From: Clostridium liquoris
GTDB taxonomy: Bacteria; Bacillota; Clostridia; Clostridiales; Clostridiaceae
DNA length: 51,101 nt
Reading direction: 5' to 3'
Assembly: GCF_002995785.1 (NCBI RefSeq)
Contig: NZ_PVXO01000068.1
Location: 1 to 51,101, forward strand
Of this stretch, positions 17,581-26,434 are shown in pieces; positions within the stretch are counted from its first letter, which is position 1, and every line of letters begins with the position of its first letter. The translations under genes and the position numbers were made by a program. The notes under the pieces were generated by a model. That model ran no database searches, was not told where the DNA came from, and saw only the letters and a program-made list of their open reading frames with translations.

Positions 17581-18885
17581 TTAAGACTCTTTTAATATGC
17601 CTAATTTTTTAAACAACTCAACCCCATTATTTAAATACTGGGCTGCTTCATTTTCTCTGCCATTATCTATATAAAACTTACCTATCATAATGGATATTTC
17701 TGCAGATTCCTTTAAATAATCCATGTTTCTTACAAAGTTTAATGCTAATAATAAAGTGCTTTCAGCCTCTTTTAAATTTCCTTCAAGCATATGAACCCTA
17801 TATTTTAAAAGATAATACTGCACTAATGCATCATGATCTCCATCTTCGATATTATCCATAATTTCTTGAAGAACATCCTTTGCTTTATCTACCTTCTTAA
17901 GCTTAATATAATTTTCACATATATTTACTAGAGTTTCTATTAACTTTGAATCCTTTATATTCTTTCTTAATTCCTTAGCTTTATTTAAGTGAATGAAGGA
18001 CTCCTCTATATTTTCAAATTCATAGAAAAGCCTACCTAGATTATTTTCAATTTGAGCTATGTATACCTGATCATCCATTTCCTTAAACAAACCTAGTGTC
18101 TTTTTAGAATACTTTATAGCATTATCTATATCGCCTTTTTTGCTATACTGATCAGCAATCATAAGAAGAGTATTAGCATATTCCTTTTTATTATTAATTT
18201 GTTTAAATTTCTCTTTTGCAAGGAAGGAATAGTCTATGGATTTATCTAAATTCTCCAATTTAAAATTAGTATAAGCCATGTAATAATATATTTCTCCTAT
18301 TAAAAAGTCATTTCCAATATTATTATCATTATATACCTTCTCTGCCTGTTGAAAATAGCTAGAAGAAGAATGATAAGCCTTAAGCTCTAAAGTTATTTTC
18401 CCAAGATTAACAAATGTATTTATTGTTTCTTCATATTTATTATCCTTGATAAATATTACATTAGCAGATAAGAAAAATTGTTGAGCTAAGGGCATTTCCC
18501 CTTTAATCATATAGATTGTTCCTCTTAAATATAAATTTCTGGCCTTCCTATATTCTAAATTGTATTTTTCAGCATAATATAATGCCTGTTCTATATATTG
18601 TTCTCCCAAAGATAAGTCCTTATTCAGTATATATGACTCAGCTATGGTTTCAAAATATGTACATATTTTTTCTGCCTGACTTTCTTCGGATTCCATCAAA
18701 TACTCTACAGATGTATTTAATGCCCCTGCTAGATACTCTAAAAGATCCATACTTGGATTTGATTTTCCAGATTCAACAAGGCTTATCTGTCCAGGAGTAA
18801 TTCTTTCTCCGGCTAAATCCTTTAAAGTCATATTTAACTCTTTTCTTCTTCTTTTTATCTTTTCCCCTAGAGACAATATTTCCAT
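17581..18885 (-). CDS. HTH (XRE-type) transcriptional regulator with TPR domain, copy 1
   Basis: 434 residues. An N-terminal helix-turn-helix (about residues 7-62, TLKDLAGERITPGQISLVESGKSNPS) is followed by six or more TPR-like repeats (from about residue 75, including LGKITLELKAYHSSSSYFQQAEKVY and LGRLFYEFENIEES). It begins with the same MEILS-GEKI sequence as the downstream gene and is clearly its paralogue. AAAGGAAG is 8-9 nt from the ATG. No small signal-peptide gene is obvious immediately next to it. The short protein at 19139-19303 is membrane-like rather than a classic propeptide. Confidence 0.87.
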   Translation of the reverse strand: MEILSLGEKIKRRRKELNMTLKDLAGERITPGQISLVESGKSNPSMDLLEYLAGALNTSVEYLMESEESQAEKICTYFETIAESYILNKDLSLGEQYIEQALYYAEKYNLEYRKARNLYLRGTIYMIKGEMPLAQQFFLSANVIFIKDNKYEETINTFVNLGKITLELKAYHSSSSYFQQAEKVYNDNNIGNDFLIGEIYYYMAYTNFKLENLDKSIDYSFLAKEKFKQINNKKEYANTLLMIADQYSKKGDIDNAIKYSKKTLGLFKEMDDQVYIAQIENNLGRLFYEFENIEESFIHLNKAKELRKNIKDSKLIETLVNICENYIKLKKVDKAKDVLQEIMDNIEDGDHDALVQYYLLKYRVHMLEGNLKEAESTLLLALNFVRNMDYLKESAEISIMIGKFYIDNGRENEAAQYLNNGVELFKKLGILKES

Positions 18886-19063
18886 AGTCCACTCTTCCTT
18901 TACTTCTTAATTGCAAACAGTAAACTGAATATATATATATCAAATTTAATTACATTTAATTATTCTATAAATTCTTAATATATTATAACATATTTTTTAC
19001 TAAGTATATTATAATTTTCAAAATTAATATAAACATTACGCATAAATTAAAATATATGGCAAA

Positions 19064-19092
19064 AAAGGACAGATTACCCAAACCTGTCCTTT
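19064..19092 (-). terminator. terminator of the 54-residue gene
   Basis: AAAGGACAG / CTGTCCTTT, 9-bp stem with an 11-nt loop. On the minus strand it is followed by TTT, 47 bp after the stop at 19139. It separates the small gene from the HTH-TPR pair. Confidence 0.75.
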
Positions 19093-19138
19093 GCTACCTT
19101 TTTATATTTTTTCTTTGAATTAAATTTAGTATTTTACC

Positions 19139-19303
19139 TTATTTCATCCACCTTACCATGTTTTCATAAGTATCTCCTGCCATATTTCTCATTTGTTTAT
19201 TTACTCTTTTTATTCTTCTTTGAGTGCTTCTATCCATTTCGGGAACCAATAGCATAGTAGCTGCTGCTCCTATAATCATACCTGATAAAAACCTTGTTCG
19301 CAT
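19139..19303 (-). CDS. small YtxH-like membrane protein (54 residues)
   Basis: This short frame has a good ribosome site (GAGAGGTGA, 6 nt from the ATG at 19303) and its own terminator. The peptide begins MRTRFLSGMIIGAAATMLLV, a single membrane segment with the small-residue GMIIGAAA pattern typical of YtxH-type proteins. A basic amphipathic tail with many Arg and Lys (STQRRIKRVNKQMRNM) follows. Function is unknown; family members are stress- or sporulation-associated in other Firmicutes. It is upstream of the HTH-TPR pair on the same strand but separated from it by a terminator. Confidence 0.75.
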   Translation of the reverse strand: MRTRFLSGMIIGAAATMLLVPEMDRSTQRRIKRVNKQMRNMAGDTYENMVRWMK

Positions 19304-19441
19304 AAAAATTCACCTCTCATAATTTATTCTTATGAATAGATTATGCAATTTAACATTTTTTAATCAAGGAATTTTTCCCATGGCAATTGCCTAAACACTA
19401 TACTGTATTCTCCATAGCTTTAATATTTTACCTAAATGAAG

Positions 19442-19900
19442 CTATGCTCTATTTTGTAAAAGCTCATCCATAGCTTCGTTGGCAAGCTTATCACATCTAT
19501 TATTATATTCATTATCAGAATGTCCTCTAACTTTTATAAATTTTACTTTATGGCACTTTAGTATATCCAACAGCTTTTCCCAAAGCTCTTTATTTTTAAC
19601 TGGTTCCTTAGAAGAAGTTTTCCAACCATTTTTTAACCAAGAATTTATCCATTTATTATTTATAGCATTTACTACATAGGCGGAGTCACTATAAAGCTCT
19701 ACTTCACAGGGCTCTTTAAGAATAGATAGCGCTTCTATTACTGCTGTTAATTCCATTATATTATTAGTAGTATTTGTAACGGCTTTTTTTATTTCCTTTT
19801 TTGCATCATTATATATAAACACTATTCCATAACCACCAACAGTATTCTCTTTTCCATTCCCTCTACAAGCCCCATCGGTGTATACAATCACCTTTTTCAT
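19442..19900 (-). CDS. rnhA: ribonuclease HI
   Basis: 152 residues. It degrades the RNA strand of RNA-DNA hybrids (R-loops, Okazaki primers). All four catalytic carboxylates are visible: the Asp of [10 protein letters not shown] (residue 9), the Glu of [11 protein letters not shown], the Asp of LYSDSAYVV, and the Asp of [10 protein letters not shown]. The [12 protein letters not shown] segment supplies the active-site His loop. Length matches RNase HI (about 150). GGAGGG lies 10 nt from the ATG. It is 57 bp after the YkvA-domain gene and probably co-transcribed with it. Confidence 0.96.
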   Translation of the reverse strand: MKKVIVYTDGACRGNGKENTVGGYGIVFIYNDAKKEIKKAVTNTTNNIMELTAVIEALSILKEPCEVELYSDSAYVVNAINNKWINSWLKNGWKTSSKEPVKNKELWEKLLDILKCHKVKFIKVRGHSDNEYNNRCDKLANEAMDELLQNRA

Positions 19901-19957
19901 CAGCCATGAACCCTCCTTTACTATCTTCTCTACTAACCTTATCCCTTTTTCAATTAT

Positions 19958-20983
19958 TTATACGGCCTTTTCAGTGTTTTTGTTCTCCTCACTGCTTGTA
20001 TCATTTTTATCTTCACTGGTATTTGATGTATTATCTTCACTAGCCCCTTTCTTTTCTCCTTTAGATAAATCTTTTATTGTAGAAATGAGCTTAGCTACAT
20101 TTTCACTGCCTACCATACCTGAGATATATTTTATTCCCTCTTCTATAATGAGTATAATATTTTTATCTCCCTGCCAATTTTCTAATATTATTTCTTCAGG
20201 TATATCATCAATTATTGAATTTAAGCCATAAAACGCTACTGCCACATCATCAATTTTGCCTATAAAAGGTATAAAATCTGGTATTATATCAAAAGGCACA
20301 GCCAGGTATCCTATTACCCCTATGGCCTTTCCTTTAGCAGCAACACTTACTCTCTTATCTTTAAATATTCTCCATAATAAAGCAACAATATCAGGTATAA
20401 TCATTGTATATTCAACAAGTTTCTTATATCTATCTGGTACATTCTCTTCTACATTTCCCCTAAATTTAGTATAGCAATCTTCCGGTACTTTATATTCTTT
20501 GTGTTTCTCCTTTTCATTTATATCCACAGTTTCTTTATCCTGTGCATATACTATATTTTCTATCTCTGCCTCTATAGATCCTTTGTTTAAAGTTATTTTA
20601 TTTAACTTAAAATAAAATAATGGTACAAATCTTGAAACCCCATTAAGATCTAAAGATATATTTTCCTTATCTATCTTTATACCGTATTCCTCAAATTCTT
20701 TTAAGAATTTCTTTAAAGCAAAATTTTTAATTCCCTTTAAAATACCTATCTTAGCGACACTAACATTAAATACTTTTATATTTAATATATTATCCTTTAT
20801 ATTTCCCAAACCTAATTTTACTTTAAAAGGTATATTAATTCCTTTTTTATATGATCCTTCTAAAATTATAAAATCATCAATAACTAAACTCTCAAAGGAC
20901 AATCCTTCTACATTTATATATTGTTTCATTATGCCTAATATATCTTCCTGTGTTAAAACAGCTTTAACTGCGGATATTTTCAT
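19958..20983 (-). CDS. YkvA (DUF1232) domain protein
   Basis: 341 residues. The N-terminal 180 residues resemble no family I recognise. Residues about 215-255 carry the YkvA/DUF1232 signature: KAIGVIGYLAVPFDIIPDFIPFIGKIDDVAV, a short membrane-associated helical hairpin with the PxDIIPD motif. The C-terminal 45 residues are low-complexity Ser/Asp/Glu/Lys/Asn, probably disordered. Function unknown; DUF1232 proteins are found widely with membrane or stress genes. The ATG at 20983 follows GGAGGGAGC. Confidence 0.8.
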   Translation of the reverse strand: MKISAVKAVLTQEDILGIMKQYINVEGLSFESLVIDDFIILEGSYKKGINIPFKVKLGLGNIKDNILNIKVFNVSVAKIGILKGIKNFALKKFLKEFEEYGIKIDKENISLDLNGVSRFVPLFYFKLNKITLNKGSIEAEIENIVYAQDKETVDINEKEKHKEYKVPEDCYTKFRGNVEENVPDRYKKLVEYTMIIPDIVALLWRIFKDKRVSVAAKGKAIGVIGYLAVPFDIIPDFIPFIGKIDDVAVAFYGLNSIIDDIPEEIILENWQGDKNIILIIEEGIKYISGMVGSENVAKLISTIKDLSKGEKKGASEDNTSNTSEDKNDTSSEENKNTEKAV

Positions 20984-21123
20984 AACGCTCCCTCCATTCT
21001 ACATATATTTAAAGTATACAATAAATAATAATTTCTGCAATAAGATTTTTGACTACTATTCATATAATTAACACCCATCACCTGTTTTCTCATAAATTAC
21101 TATAGCAAATTTTATGATTTTCA

Positions 21124-21151
21124 TTGGACTAAAATGCAGAACTATTATAAT
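21124..21151 (+). promoter_or_regulatory. promoter candidate for the FtsH homologue
   Basis: TTGGAC (21124-21129), 16-nt spacer, TATAAT (21146-21151). It implies a 5' UTR of about 110 nt before the start at 21271. A second T/A-rich -10 candidate lies further downstream, so the exact start is open. Confidence 0.45.
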
Positions 21152-21270
21152 ATTATGGTGCAAAATAATTATTATTAGGTAATTATTTAGAAAAGTGTAA
21201 GAACTATAGAAATATTGTCTATAATTTTCATTTTTCAATGTCTAAAAATTATATTTATGGGGGTTAATTA

Positions 21271-23016
21271 ATGAATAAGATAAAGAAGAAGCAAATTATT
21301 ATTCCTATTATCACTGCGATAATTTCTTTGGTTCTATTACTCGGCGTAAATTATAGTTTTAAAGCAACAAAAGATAAGGGCTATGTAGAATTTTTAAATG
21401 ATCTGTCTAAGAAAAAAGTATCTACAGTTTATTTTACAGATACTCCTAAAATAAAGATTAAGTTAACCGACGGAAAAATATATGAAACAGATAATCCAAG
21501 AATAGACAACTTTAAAGAAACTCTTTTACAACAGGGTGTAGAGGTTTCAGAAAATGCACCTTCAGATGTTCCATATATGATACTTATGGCTTCCTTTATG
21601 GTATCAATTATTTCTTTAATTATTGCTCTTATTAGATCCTCAAACATAACTTCTAAGGGCATGTTATCCGTAGACTCCTTAGATGCTTCAGCCATTGAAA
21701 ATGCTCCTTTTACATTTAATGATGTAGCTGGCAATGAGGAGGCAAAAGAAAGTGTAATGGATATAGTTGACTTTCTAAAGAATCCAGAAAAATATAGTTC
21801 CTACGGTGCAAGAATGCCTAAAGGAATAATACTTTATGGAGAACCTGGAACAGGAAAAACTCTTTTGGCTAAGGCTGTAGCAGGGGAAGCTAATGTTCCT
21901 TTCTATGCCATGTCAGGCTCTGACTTCGTTCAGGTTTATGTAGGGGTTGGTGCTAGCAGAATAAGACAACTATTTAAAAAAGCAAAAGGACATGGAAAAG
22001 CAGTTATATTTATAGATGAAATAGATGCTATAGGTAAAAAGAGAGATAATACCAAAACTGGTGGTTCTGATGAAAGAGATCAAACCTTAAATGCCTTACT
22101 TACCGAAATGTCAGGCTTTAATGAAAAGGATGGTATTATAATTATGGCTGCTACAAATAGATTGGATATGCTAGACGATGCTCTTTTAAGGCCTGGAAGA
22201 TTTGATAGACATATAGAAATTTCCTTACCAGACTTAACTGCAAGAGAAAAAATTCTTGCTCTTCATCTAAAAAATAAACCTATCAAAGATATAAGTGTAA
22301 GAGAATGGGCTCAAAAAACTGCTTACTTCTCTGGTGCTAAATTAGAGAATTTAGTAAATGAAGCAGCTATAATTGCCTGCAAAGAAGAAAGTGAGTTTAT
22401 AGAGAACTATCATATGGACAAGGCCTTCTCTATTGTTATTGCTGGTTATGAAAAGCAAAATAGAGACTATATAAAAGAAACAGATAGAAAAATAACCGCT
22501 TTTCACGAAGTTGGACATGCTTTGGTGTCCTTAAAGGTTCTTCCTAATGAAAAAGTATCTAAGGTAACTATTATTCCAAGCACTAAAGGTGCTGGCGGAT
22601 ACACCTTAAGCATACCAGAAGATAGCCTATATCAAAACAAAGACTATTTAAAGAGAAGAATAATGGTACTTCTTGGTGGAAGAGCTGCTGAAGAATTAAT
22701 ATTCGGTGCAGATTACGTTACTACAGGTGCCCATAATGACTTAAAACAATGCACAAATATCGCATACCATATGATAACTCAATATGGCATGGGAGAAACA
22801 CTAGGTCTTTTAAATATGCAGGAATTAATGAATATTAATATAAACAAAAATGCAATTATAAGAGAATGTAAAAAATTAGCTGACAACCTATACGAAGAAA
22901 CAAAAGAACTTCTAAAAAAAGAAGAGACTACTCTCAATGCCATAGCAGAAGAATTACTTGAAAAAGAAACTCTTCACTATGAAGATTTGCAGAAATTTAA
23001 TGGGACGGTTCATTAA
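21271..23016 (+). CDS. FtsH-family ATP-dependent zinc metalloprotease (divergent paralogue)
   Basis: 581 residues. It is a membrane-bound AAA+ protease. Two membrane segments (about 8-27 and 92-114) flank a short external domain. The AAA module shows Walker A GEPGTGKT, pore loop DFVQVYVGVGASR (usual form is EMFVGVGASR), Walker B VIFIDEIDAIG and the second region of homology NRLDMLDDALLRPGRFDRH. The peptidase zinc site is HEVGH (HEAGH in most FtsH), with a distal TTGAHNDLKQ acid region. Differences from canonical FtsH suggest a specialised paralogue. The last residues NGTVH and the stop codon are encoded by a family A repeat (23002-23016), so the native C-terminus has been replaced or trimmed. 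GGGGG precedes the ATG. Confidence 0.92.
   Translation: MNKIKKKQIIIPIITAIISLVLLLGVNYSFKATKDKGYVEFLNDLSKKKVSTVYFTDTPKIKIKLTDGKIYETDNPRIDNFKETLLQQGVEVSENAPSDVPYMILMASFMVSIISLIIALIRSSNITSKGMLSVDSLDASAIENAPFTFNDVAGNEEAKESVMDIVDFLKNPEKYSSYGARMPKGIILYGEPGTGKTLLAKAVAGEANVPFYAMSGSDFVQVYVGVGASRIRQLFKKAKGHGKAVIFIDEIDAIGKKRDNTKTGGSDERDQTLNALLTEMSGFNEKDGIIIMAATNRLDMLDDALLRPGRFDRHIEISLPDLTAREKILALHLKNKPIKDISVREWAQKTAYFSGAKLENLVNEAAIIACKEESEFIENYHMDKAFSIVIAGYEKQNRDYIKETDRKITAFHEVGHALVSLKVLPNEKVSKVTIIPSTKGAGGYTLSIPEDSLYQNKDYLKRRIMVLLGGRAAEELIFGADYVTTGAHNDLKQCTNIAYHMITQYGMGETLGLLNMQELMNININKNAIIRECKKLADNLYEETKELLKKEETTLNAIAEELLEKETLHYEDLQKFNGTVH
23002..23016 (+). repeat. family A REP-like repeat forming the 3' end of the FtsH homologue gene
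   Basis: GGGACGGTTCATTAA, with the final TAA acting as the stop codon of the protease gene. Confidence 0.85.
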
Positions 23017-23055
23017 ATTTGACTTAATTTTTAGGCAAGTTTAAGCGAGTTTAAA

Positions 23056-23099
23056 GGGACGGTTCATTAAAAATGATGCCATTTTTAATGAACCGTCCC
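23056..23099. repeat. family A REP-like perfect hairpin
   Basis: A perfect 20-bp inverted repeat beginning GGGACGGTTCATTAAAAATG with a 4-nt ATGC loop. It lies between the convergent FtsH homologue and rhomboid genes. It is the cleanest pair in the window and would also act as a bidirectional transcription barrier. Confidence 0.9.
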
Positions 23100-23108
23100 C
23101 TTATTTTT

Positions 23109-24140
23109 TTATTTTTCCCATATTAAAGCTCCTATAATTGTTCCGCCAATTAATCCACCAAGATGACCAAAGTTATCCACATTAGCTACAGAAAAACCTA
23201 TTAAAAGGTTAACAAATATTACCGATATGATGTTACTAACAAAACTTTTCCCTACCTGATCTTTTAACTTTAAAGCAATTACTAAACATGCTCCTAAAAG
23301 ACCAAATATAGCCCCAGAAGCACCTATAGATATACTATCTGATAAAAAATAACTTAATAATGAAGAAGTTATACATGAGATAAAGTATATCAAACCATAC
23401 TTCCATTTTCCATAAACCTTTTCTATTAATGGTCCCAAAGCATAGAGGGAATACATATTAAGTCCTAAGTGTACAATGCCTCCATGTAAAAAAGCACAAG
23501 TTATAAGTCTATAATATTCTCCCTTAGCTATTAATTGGTTTACTTTAGCTCCTAAAAATATAAGCACATTTATGTTACTTTCCATTATATTTCCTGATAA
23601 TACTGCTGTAATTAAATACATAAACACATTAATACCTATTATTACATATGTTAAACTAGGTATATCTTTTTTCCTAACAGTGCTTTCCTTTTTGCCAGCG
23701 ACCTCATTTATAAAATACGATATTATATTTACCAATTCTTCGCTTCCACTGGTACTGGTATAATAAAGTATTTTATTAAAATCTGCATCTAAAAATATGT
23801 ATTCTCCCATATGTAAATTATTTGGGGACGGTTCATGAATTATGTTTTCAATAATCATATTTGTCTTTTCTTTATTGTCTGTAAAAACAATTTTGGTAAG
23901 AATTAAATTAGGTGCATTATTATAATTATTTATAGCAAGTTTAATATAATAATCATTTTTATTTTCGTATTCTTCATTACAAAAGATTACACCTCTGCAC
24001 CTTCCATCCCCCTCTTGTCTAATCATTACCCAAGGACTAACTATGCCATTATAACTATTATTAAGTTCTAACAAAGTATACCCTAAACCTCTTGTAGCAT
24101 TTTCTATAATAAACTTTATAATATTCTCCTTGGTATCCAT
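23109..24140 (-). CDS. rhomboid-family intramembrane serine protease
   Basis: 343 residues. A soluble N-terminal domain of about 160 residues precedes six or more membrane helices. The catalytic Ser275 in GASGAIFG and His326 in VDNFGHLGG form the rhomboid dyad. HGGIVHLGLNMYSLYALGP supplies the conserved His/Asn segment on the second helix. Residues about 100-107 (IIHEPSPN) are encoded by a family A repeat (23824-23840) inserted in frame in the soluble domain. Substrates are unknown. It is convergent with the FtsH homologue; the two membrane proteases share a repeat-derived hairpin between them. Confidence 0.92.
   Translation of the reverse strand: MDTKENIIKFIIENATRGLGYTLLELNNSYNGIVSPWVMIRQEGDGRCRGVIFCNEEYENKNDYYIKLAINNYNNAPNLILTKIVFTDNKEKTNMIIENIIHEPSPNNLHMGEYIFLDADFNKILYYTSTSGSEELVNIISYFINEVAGKKESTVRKKDIPSLTYVIIGINVFMYLITAVLSGNIMESNINVLIFLGAKVNQLIAKGEYYRLITCAFLHGGIVHLGLNMYSLYALGPLIEKVYGKWKYGLIYFISCITSSLLSYFLSDSISIGASGAIFGLLGACLVIALKLKDQVGKSFVSNIISVIFVNLLIGFSVANVDNFGHLGGLIGGTIIGALIWEK
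23824..23840 (+). repeat. family A REP-like repeat inside the rhomboid gene
   Basis: GGGGACGGTTCATGAAT on the plus strand, antisense to the gene. It is read in frame as HEPSP within the N-terminal domain. Confidence 0.8.
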
Positions 24141-24276
24141 ATATCTTTCTCCTTTAAATTAATAAAACCAGAGTACAGTTCACTATTTTATTAAAAAAGG
24201 GCTTAGCCACATAAGAGCGATCCCATAATATTTCTTTAACTTTTTAATTTCAAACACAATCTTCTAATTTATAAGT

Positions 24277-25335
24277 TTAGGCAATAGAATTTATAACAAG
24301 GTTTGGATTTTTTAATAAATCGATTTCATAAAAAGGTGTTGGTGCCTTTGTCTTGCTATCGTAAAGTATTCTTACAACCGGCCTGTCAGGGAACCCCTCA
24401 TTTTGTTTTATAACATACCCTTCTTCACCATTGGAAAGTCTAATGCAACATCCTAATGGGTATATAGCAAAAGTATTCTTAAAACTTTTTACCAGGTTTT
24501 CATCAAAGCTTGTTCCAGATCCTGCAAGTATAAGCTCATAAGCATCATTAGGACTAAATTTTCTTCTATAACATCTATCATTGCTTATAGCATCATACAC
24601 ATCACATATACAAACTACCCTAGCAAATTTTGATATATGATTTCCTTGTAATCCATATGGATATCCTCTCCCATCTATCCTTTCATGATGCTGCTCAACA
24701 ATATCTATTATTGAATATGGCATTGATATGTTTTTTCTTATTATCTCTCCACCATATACTGTATGCATTTTTATCTCATTAAACTCTTCTTCTGTTAACT
24801 TACCATTTTTTTTTAAAATTTTGCTTGGAATCATAGTTTTCCCAACATCATGTAATACTGCTCCTACACCTAATTCCTTTAATTCATTTTCTCTAAAATT
24901 AGAAGAAAGCCCTAAAAAAGATGTCATTATACAAGTATCCAAAGAGTGCATATATGTATAATTATCATAAGTTTTTATATCATAAAGACTTTTATTCACA
25001 TCTCCAAGGTCAATTATGTATTCCACTAATTCTTCAACTACTCCCAAGGATTGTCTTAGTCCTTTTCCATTACAACTATGGATATTTCTAACTATTTGAG
25101 ACATGCTTTTCATTGTATATTGTTTTAGTTCACTTAACTGCTCATCTTCAACCTGCACATCTTCTAATCTTTCATCCTCAACGTAAATATAGAATACACC
25201 TATTTCCTGAAGCTTTTTTATATATCTATCTGTAAGTTTTATGCCTGCTTTTAAAAGGATCTTTCCGTCACTAGATAAAATACTCTTCCCCAGTACATCA
25301 TTTTCCTTTGCTCTATTTATAAACTCAAGCCTCAT
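24277..25335 (-). CDS. HD-GYP domain protein (predicted c-di-GMP phosphodiesterase)
   Basis: 352 residues. After an N-terminal segment of about 110 residues, the HD-GYP domain shows HDVGK (metal His-Asp), the HTVYGGEII region, HHERIDGRGYPYGL (the GYP motif itself), and CDVYDAISNDRCYR. These are the residues used to bind two or three metals and hydrolyse cyclic di-GMP. No receiver or membrane domain is present, so the regulatory input is unclear. The C-terminal 60 residues (YVIKQNEGFPDRPVVRIL) resemble the DUF3369-like tail in other clostridial HD-GYP proteins; that is a weak recollection. It is monocistronic by spacing. Confidence 0.92.
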   Translation of the reverse strand: MRLEFINRAKENDVLGKSILSSDGKILLKAGIKLTDRYIKKLQEIGVFYIYVEDERLEDVQVEDEQLSELKQYTMKSMSQIVRNIHSCNGKGLRQSLGVVEELVEYIIDLGDVNKSLYDIKTYDNYTYMHSLDTCIMTSFLGLSSNFRENELKELGVGAVLHDVGKTMIPSKILKKNGKLTEEEFNEIKMHTVYGGEIIRKNISMPYSIIDIVEQHHERIDGRGYPYGLQGNHISKFARVVCICDVYDAISNDRCYRRKFSPNDAYELILAGSGTSFDENLVKSFKNTFAIYPLGCCIRLSNGEEGYVIKQNEGFPDRPVVRILYDSKTKAPTPFYEIDLLKNPNLVINSIA

Positions 25336-25554
25336 AATAATTTCTCCTTAAATATCAATTTATCTACATAATTACCAAACATATTGGTTAAAATATCTAG
25401 TTATGATAATATCACACTGTTTAATAAAATTAAATACTTATATGAACATTTCTAAAAAAAATTCATTATTAATTTAATAAATATATTATAAAAAAATTAA
25501 AAGTTTAATAAAACTCTATGCATTTTATGTAAGTTATCCTAGTTATTATAAATA

Positions 25555-25953
25555 TTATCTATATTCATTTTTCTTATTTTGCACCTCTCCAAAGGTCCTT
25601 TCCATTTCTTCTTTAATTAAAGTGCATAATTCCTGTAACTTTTCTTCCATAATATTTATCTCTTCAATATATGGGAAAGTTATATGCCACGTAGGATTAT
25701 ATTCATCATCCACAATTTCAATTTTATAATCTTTATCTGTAAACACATTCTCATTAAATAAATGAAATATAGCTGTATATTCCCAATCCTCTACATCTTT
25801 CTTAGTATCAAAAAACAAATGTACTGATTCTCCATCATAGTACATTTTTGTAATATACTCTGCCCCATCATTTACTTGGTAGCTTCCAAGCTCTCTTACG
25901 AATTGATTAGATTTTCTATCTCTTTCCATTAAAACTAATGAAGAAAAATCCAT
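25555..25953 (-). CDS. conserved hypothetical protein, 132 residues
   Basis: Soluble and acidic, with no signal peptide or membrane segment. It begins MDFSSLVLMERDRKSNQF and ends with a charged helix EEKLQELCTLIKEEMERTF. Trp residues in DVEDWEYTAIFHLF and NPTWHITFPYIEE suggest a small beta-sandwich or alpha/beta fold. I do not recognise a named family. AAAGGAGGG lies just upstream of the ATG (minus strand of about 25960-25970). It is divergent from the small membrane protein at 26097. Confidence 0.7.
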   Translation of the reverse strand: MDFSSLVLMERDRKSNQFVRELGSYQVNDGAEYITKMYYDGESVHLFFDTKKDVEDWEYTAIFHLFNENVFTDKDYKIEIVDDEYNPTWHITFPYIEEINIMEEKLQELCTLIKEEMERTFGEVQNKKNEYR

Positions 25954-26096
25954 ATATAGCCCTCCTTTGTTACTTACATATATTTACTATTTTTCATTTT
26001 TGCTCTATAATTATATTATACTATGTTTGTATATATTTAATTATCGTAAGTTTATTATTATTTATTAGAATTTATCATTTATTGCAGGGGGTAAAA

Positions 26097-26426
26097 ATGA
26101 AAAGAAAAAATATCTCCAAACCCATATATATATTATTGCCAATCATTATTATAATATCTTTAGTTATAAGGTACAGAATTATATACTACAACTCAAGAGA
26201 AATAACCTATGTTATAGAGAGATATCTAACTACAGGAATATTTAATCCTCATAAGTTATTTGATATTAATAATTTTCAATTATCCTTTTCCGATGGAAGA
26301 CTGGCAGTAGTAAGAGTTAATGGTTTACAAAAAAAGTCTCCACATAAAAAAATTGATTATGATGTGTTTTTAGAAAAAAATTCAAAAGGAATCTGGAAAG
26401 TAAAAAAACTATACCAGGTTCCTTGA
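26097..26426 (+). CDS. small membrane-anchored hypothetical protein, 109 residues
   Basis: The start at ATG 26097 is supported by CAGGGGG 6 nt upstream; the frame is open further upstream but that part is not translated well. One membrane segment (residues about 9-27, YILLPIIIIISLVI) precedes an external domain with SFSDGRLAVVRVNGLQKKSPHKKIDYDVFLEK. It resembles small clostridial anchored proteins but I recognise no named family. It ends 8 bp before the convergent Fur-family gene. Confidence 0.7.
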   Translation: MKRKNISKPIYILLPIIIIISLVIRYRIIYYNSREITYVIERYLTTGIFNPHKLFDINNFQLSFSDGRLAVVRVNGLQKKSPHKKIDYDVFLEKNSKGIWKVKKLYQVP

Positions 26427-26434
26427 GCCTATAC

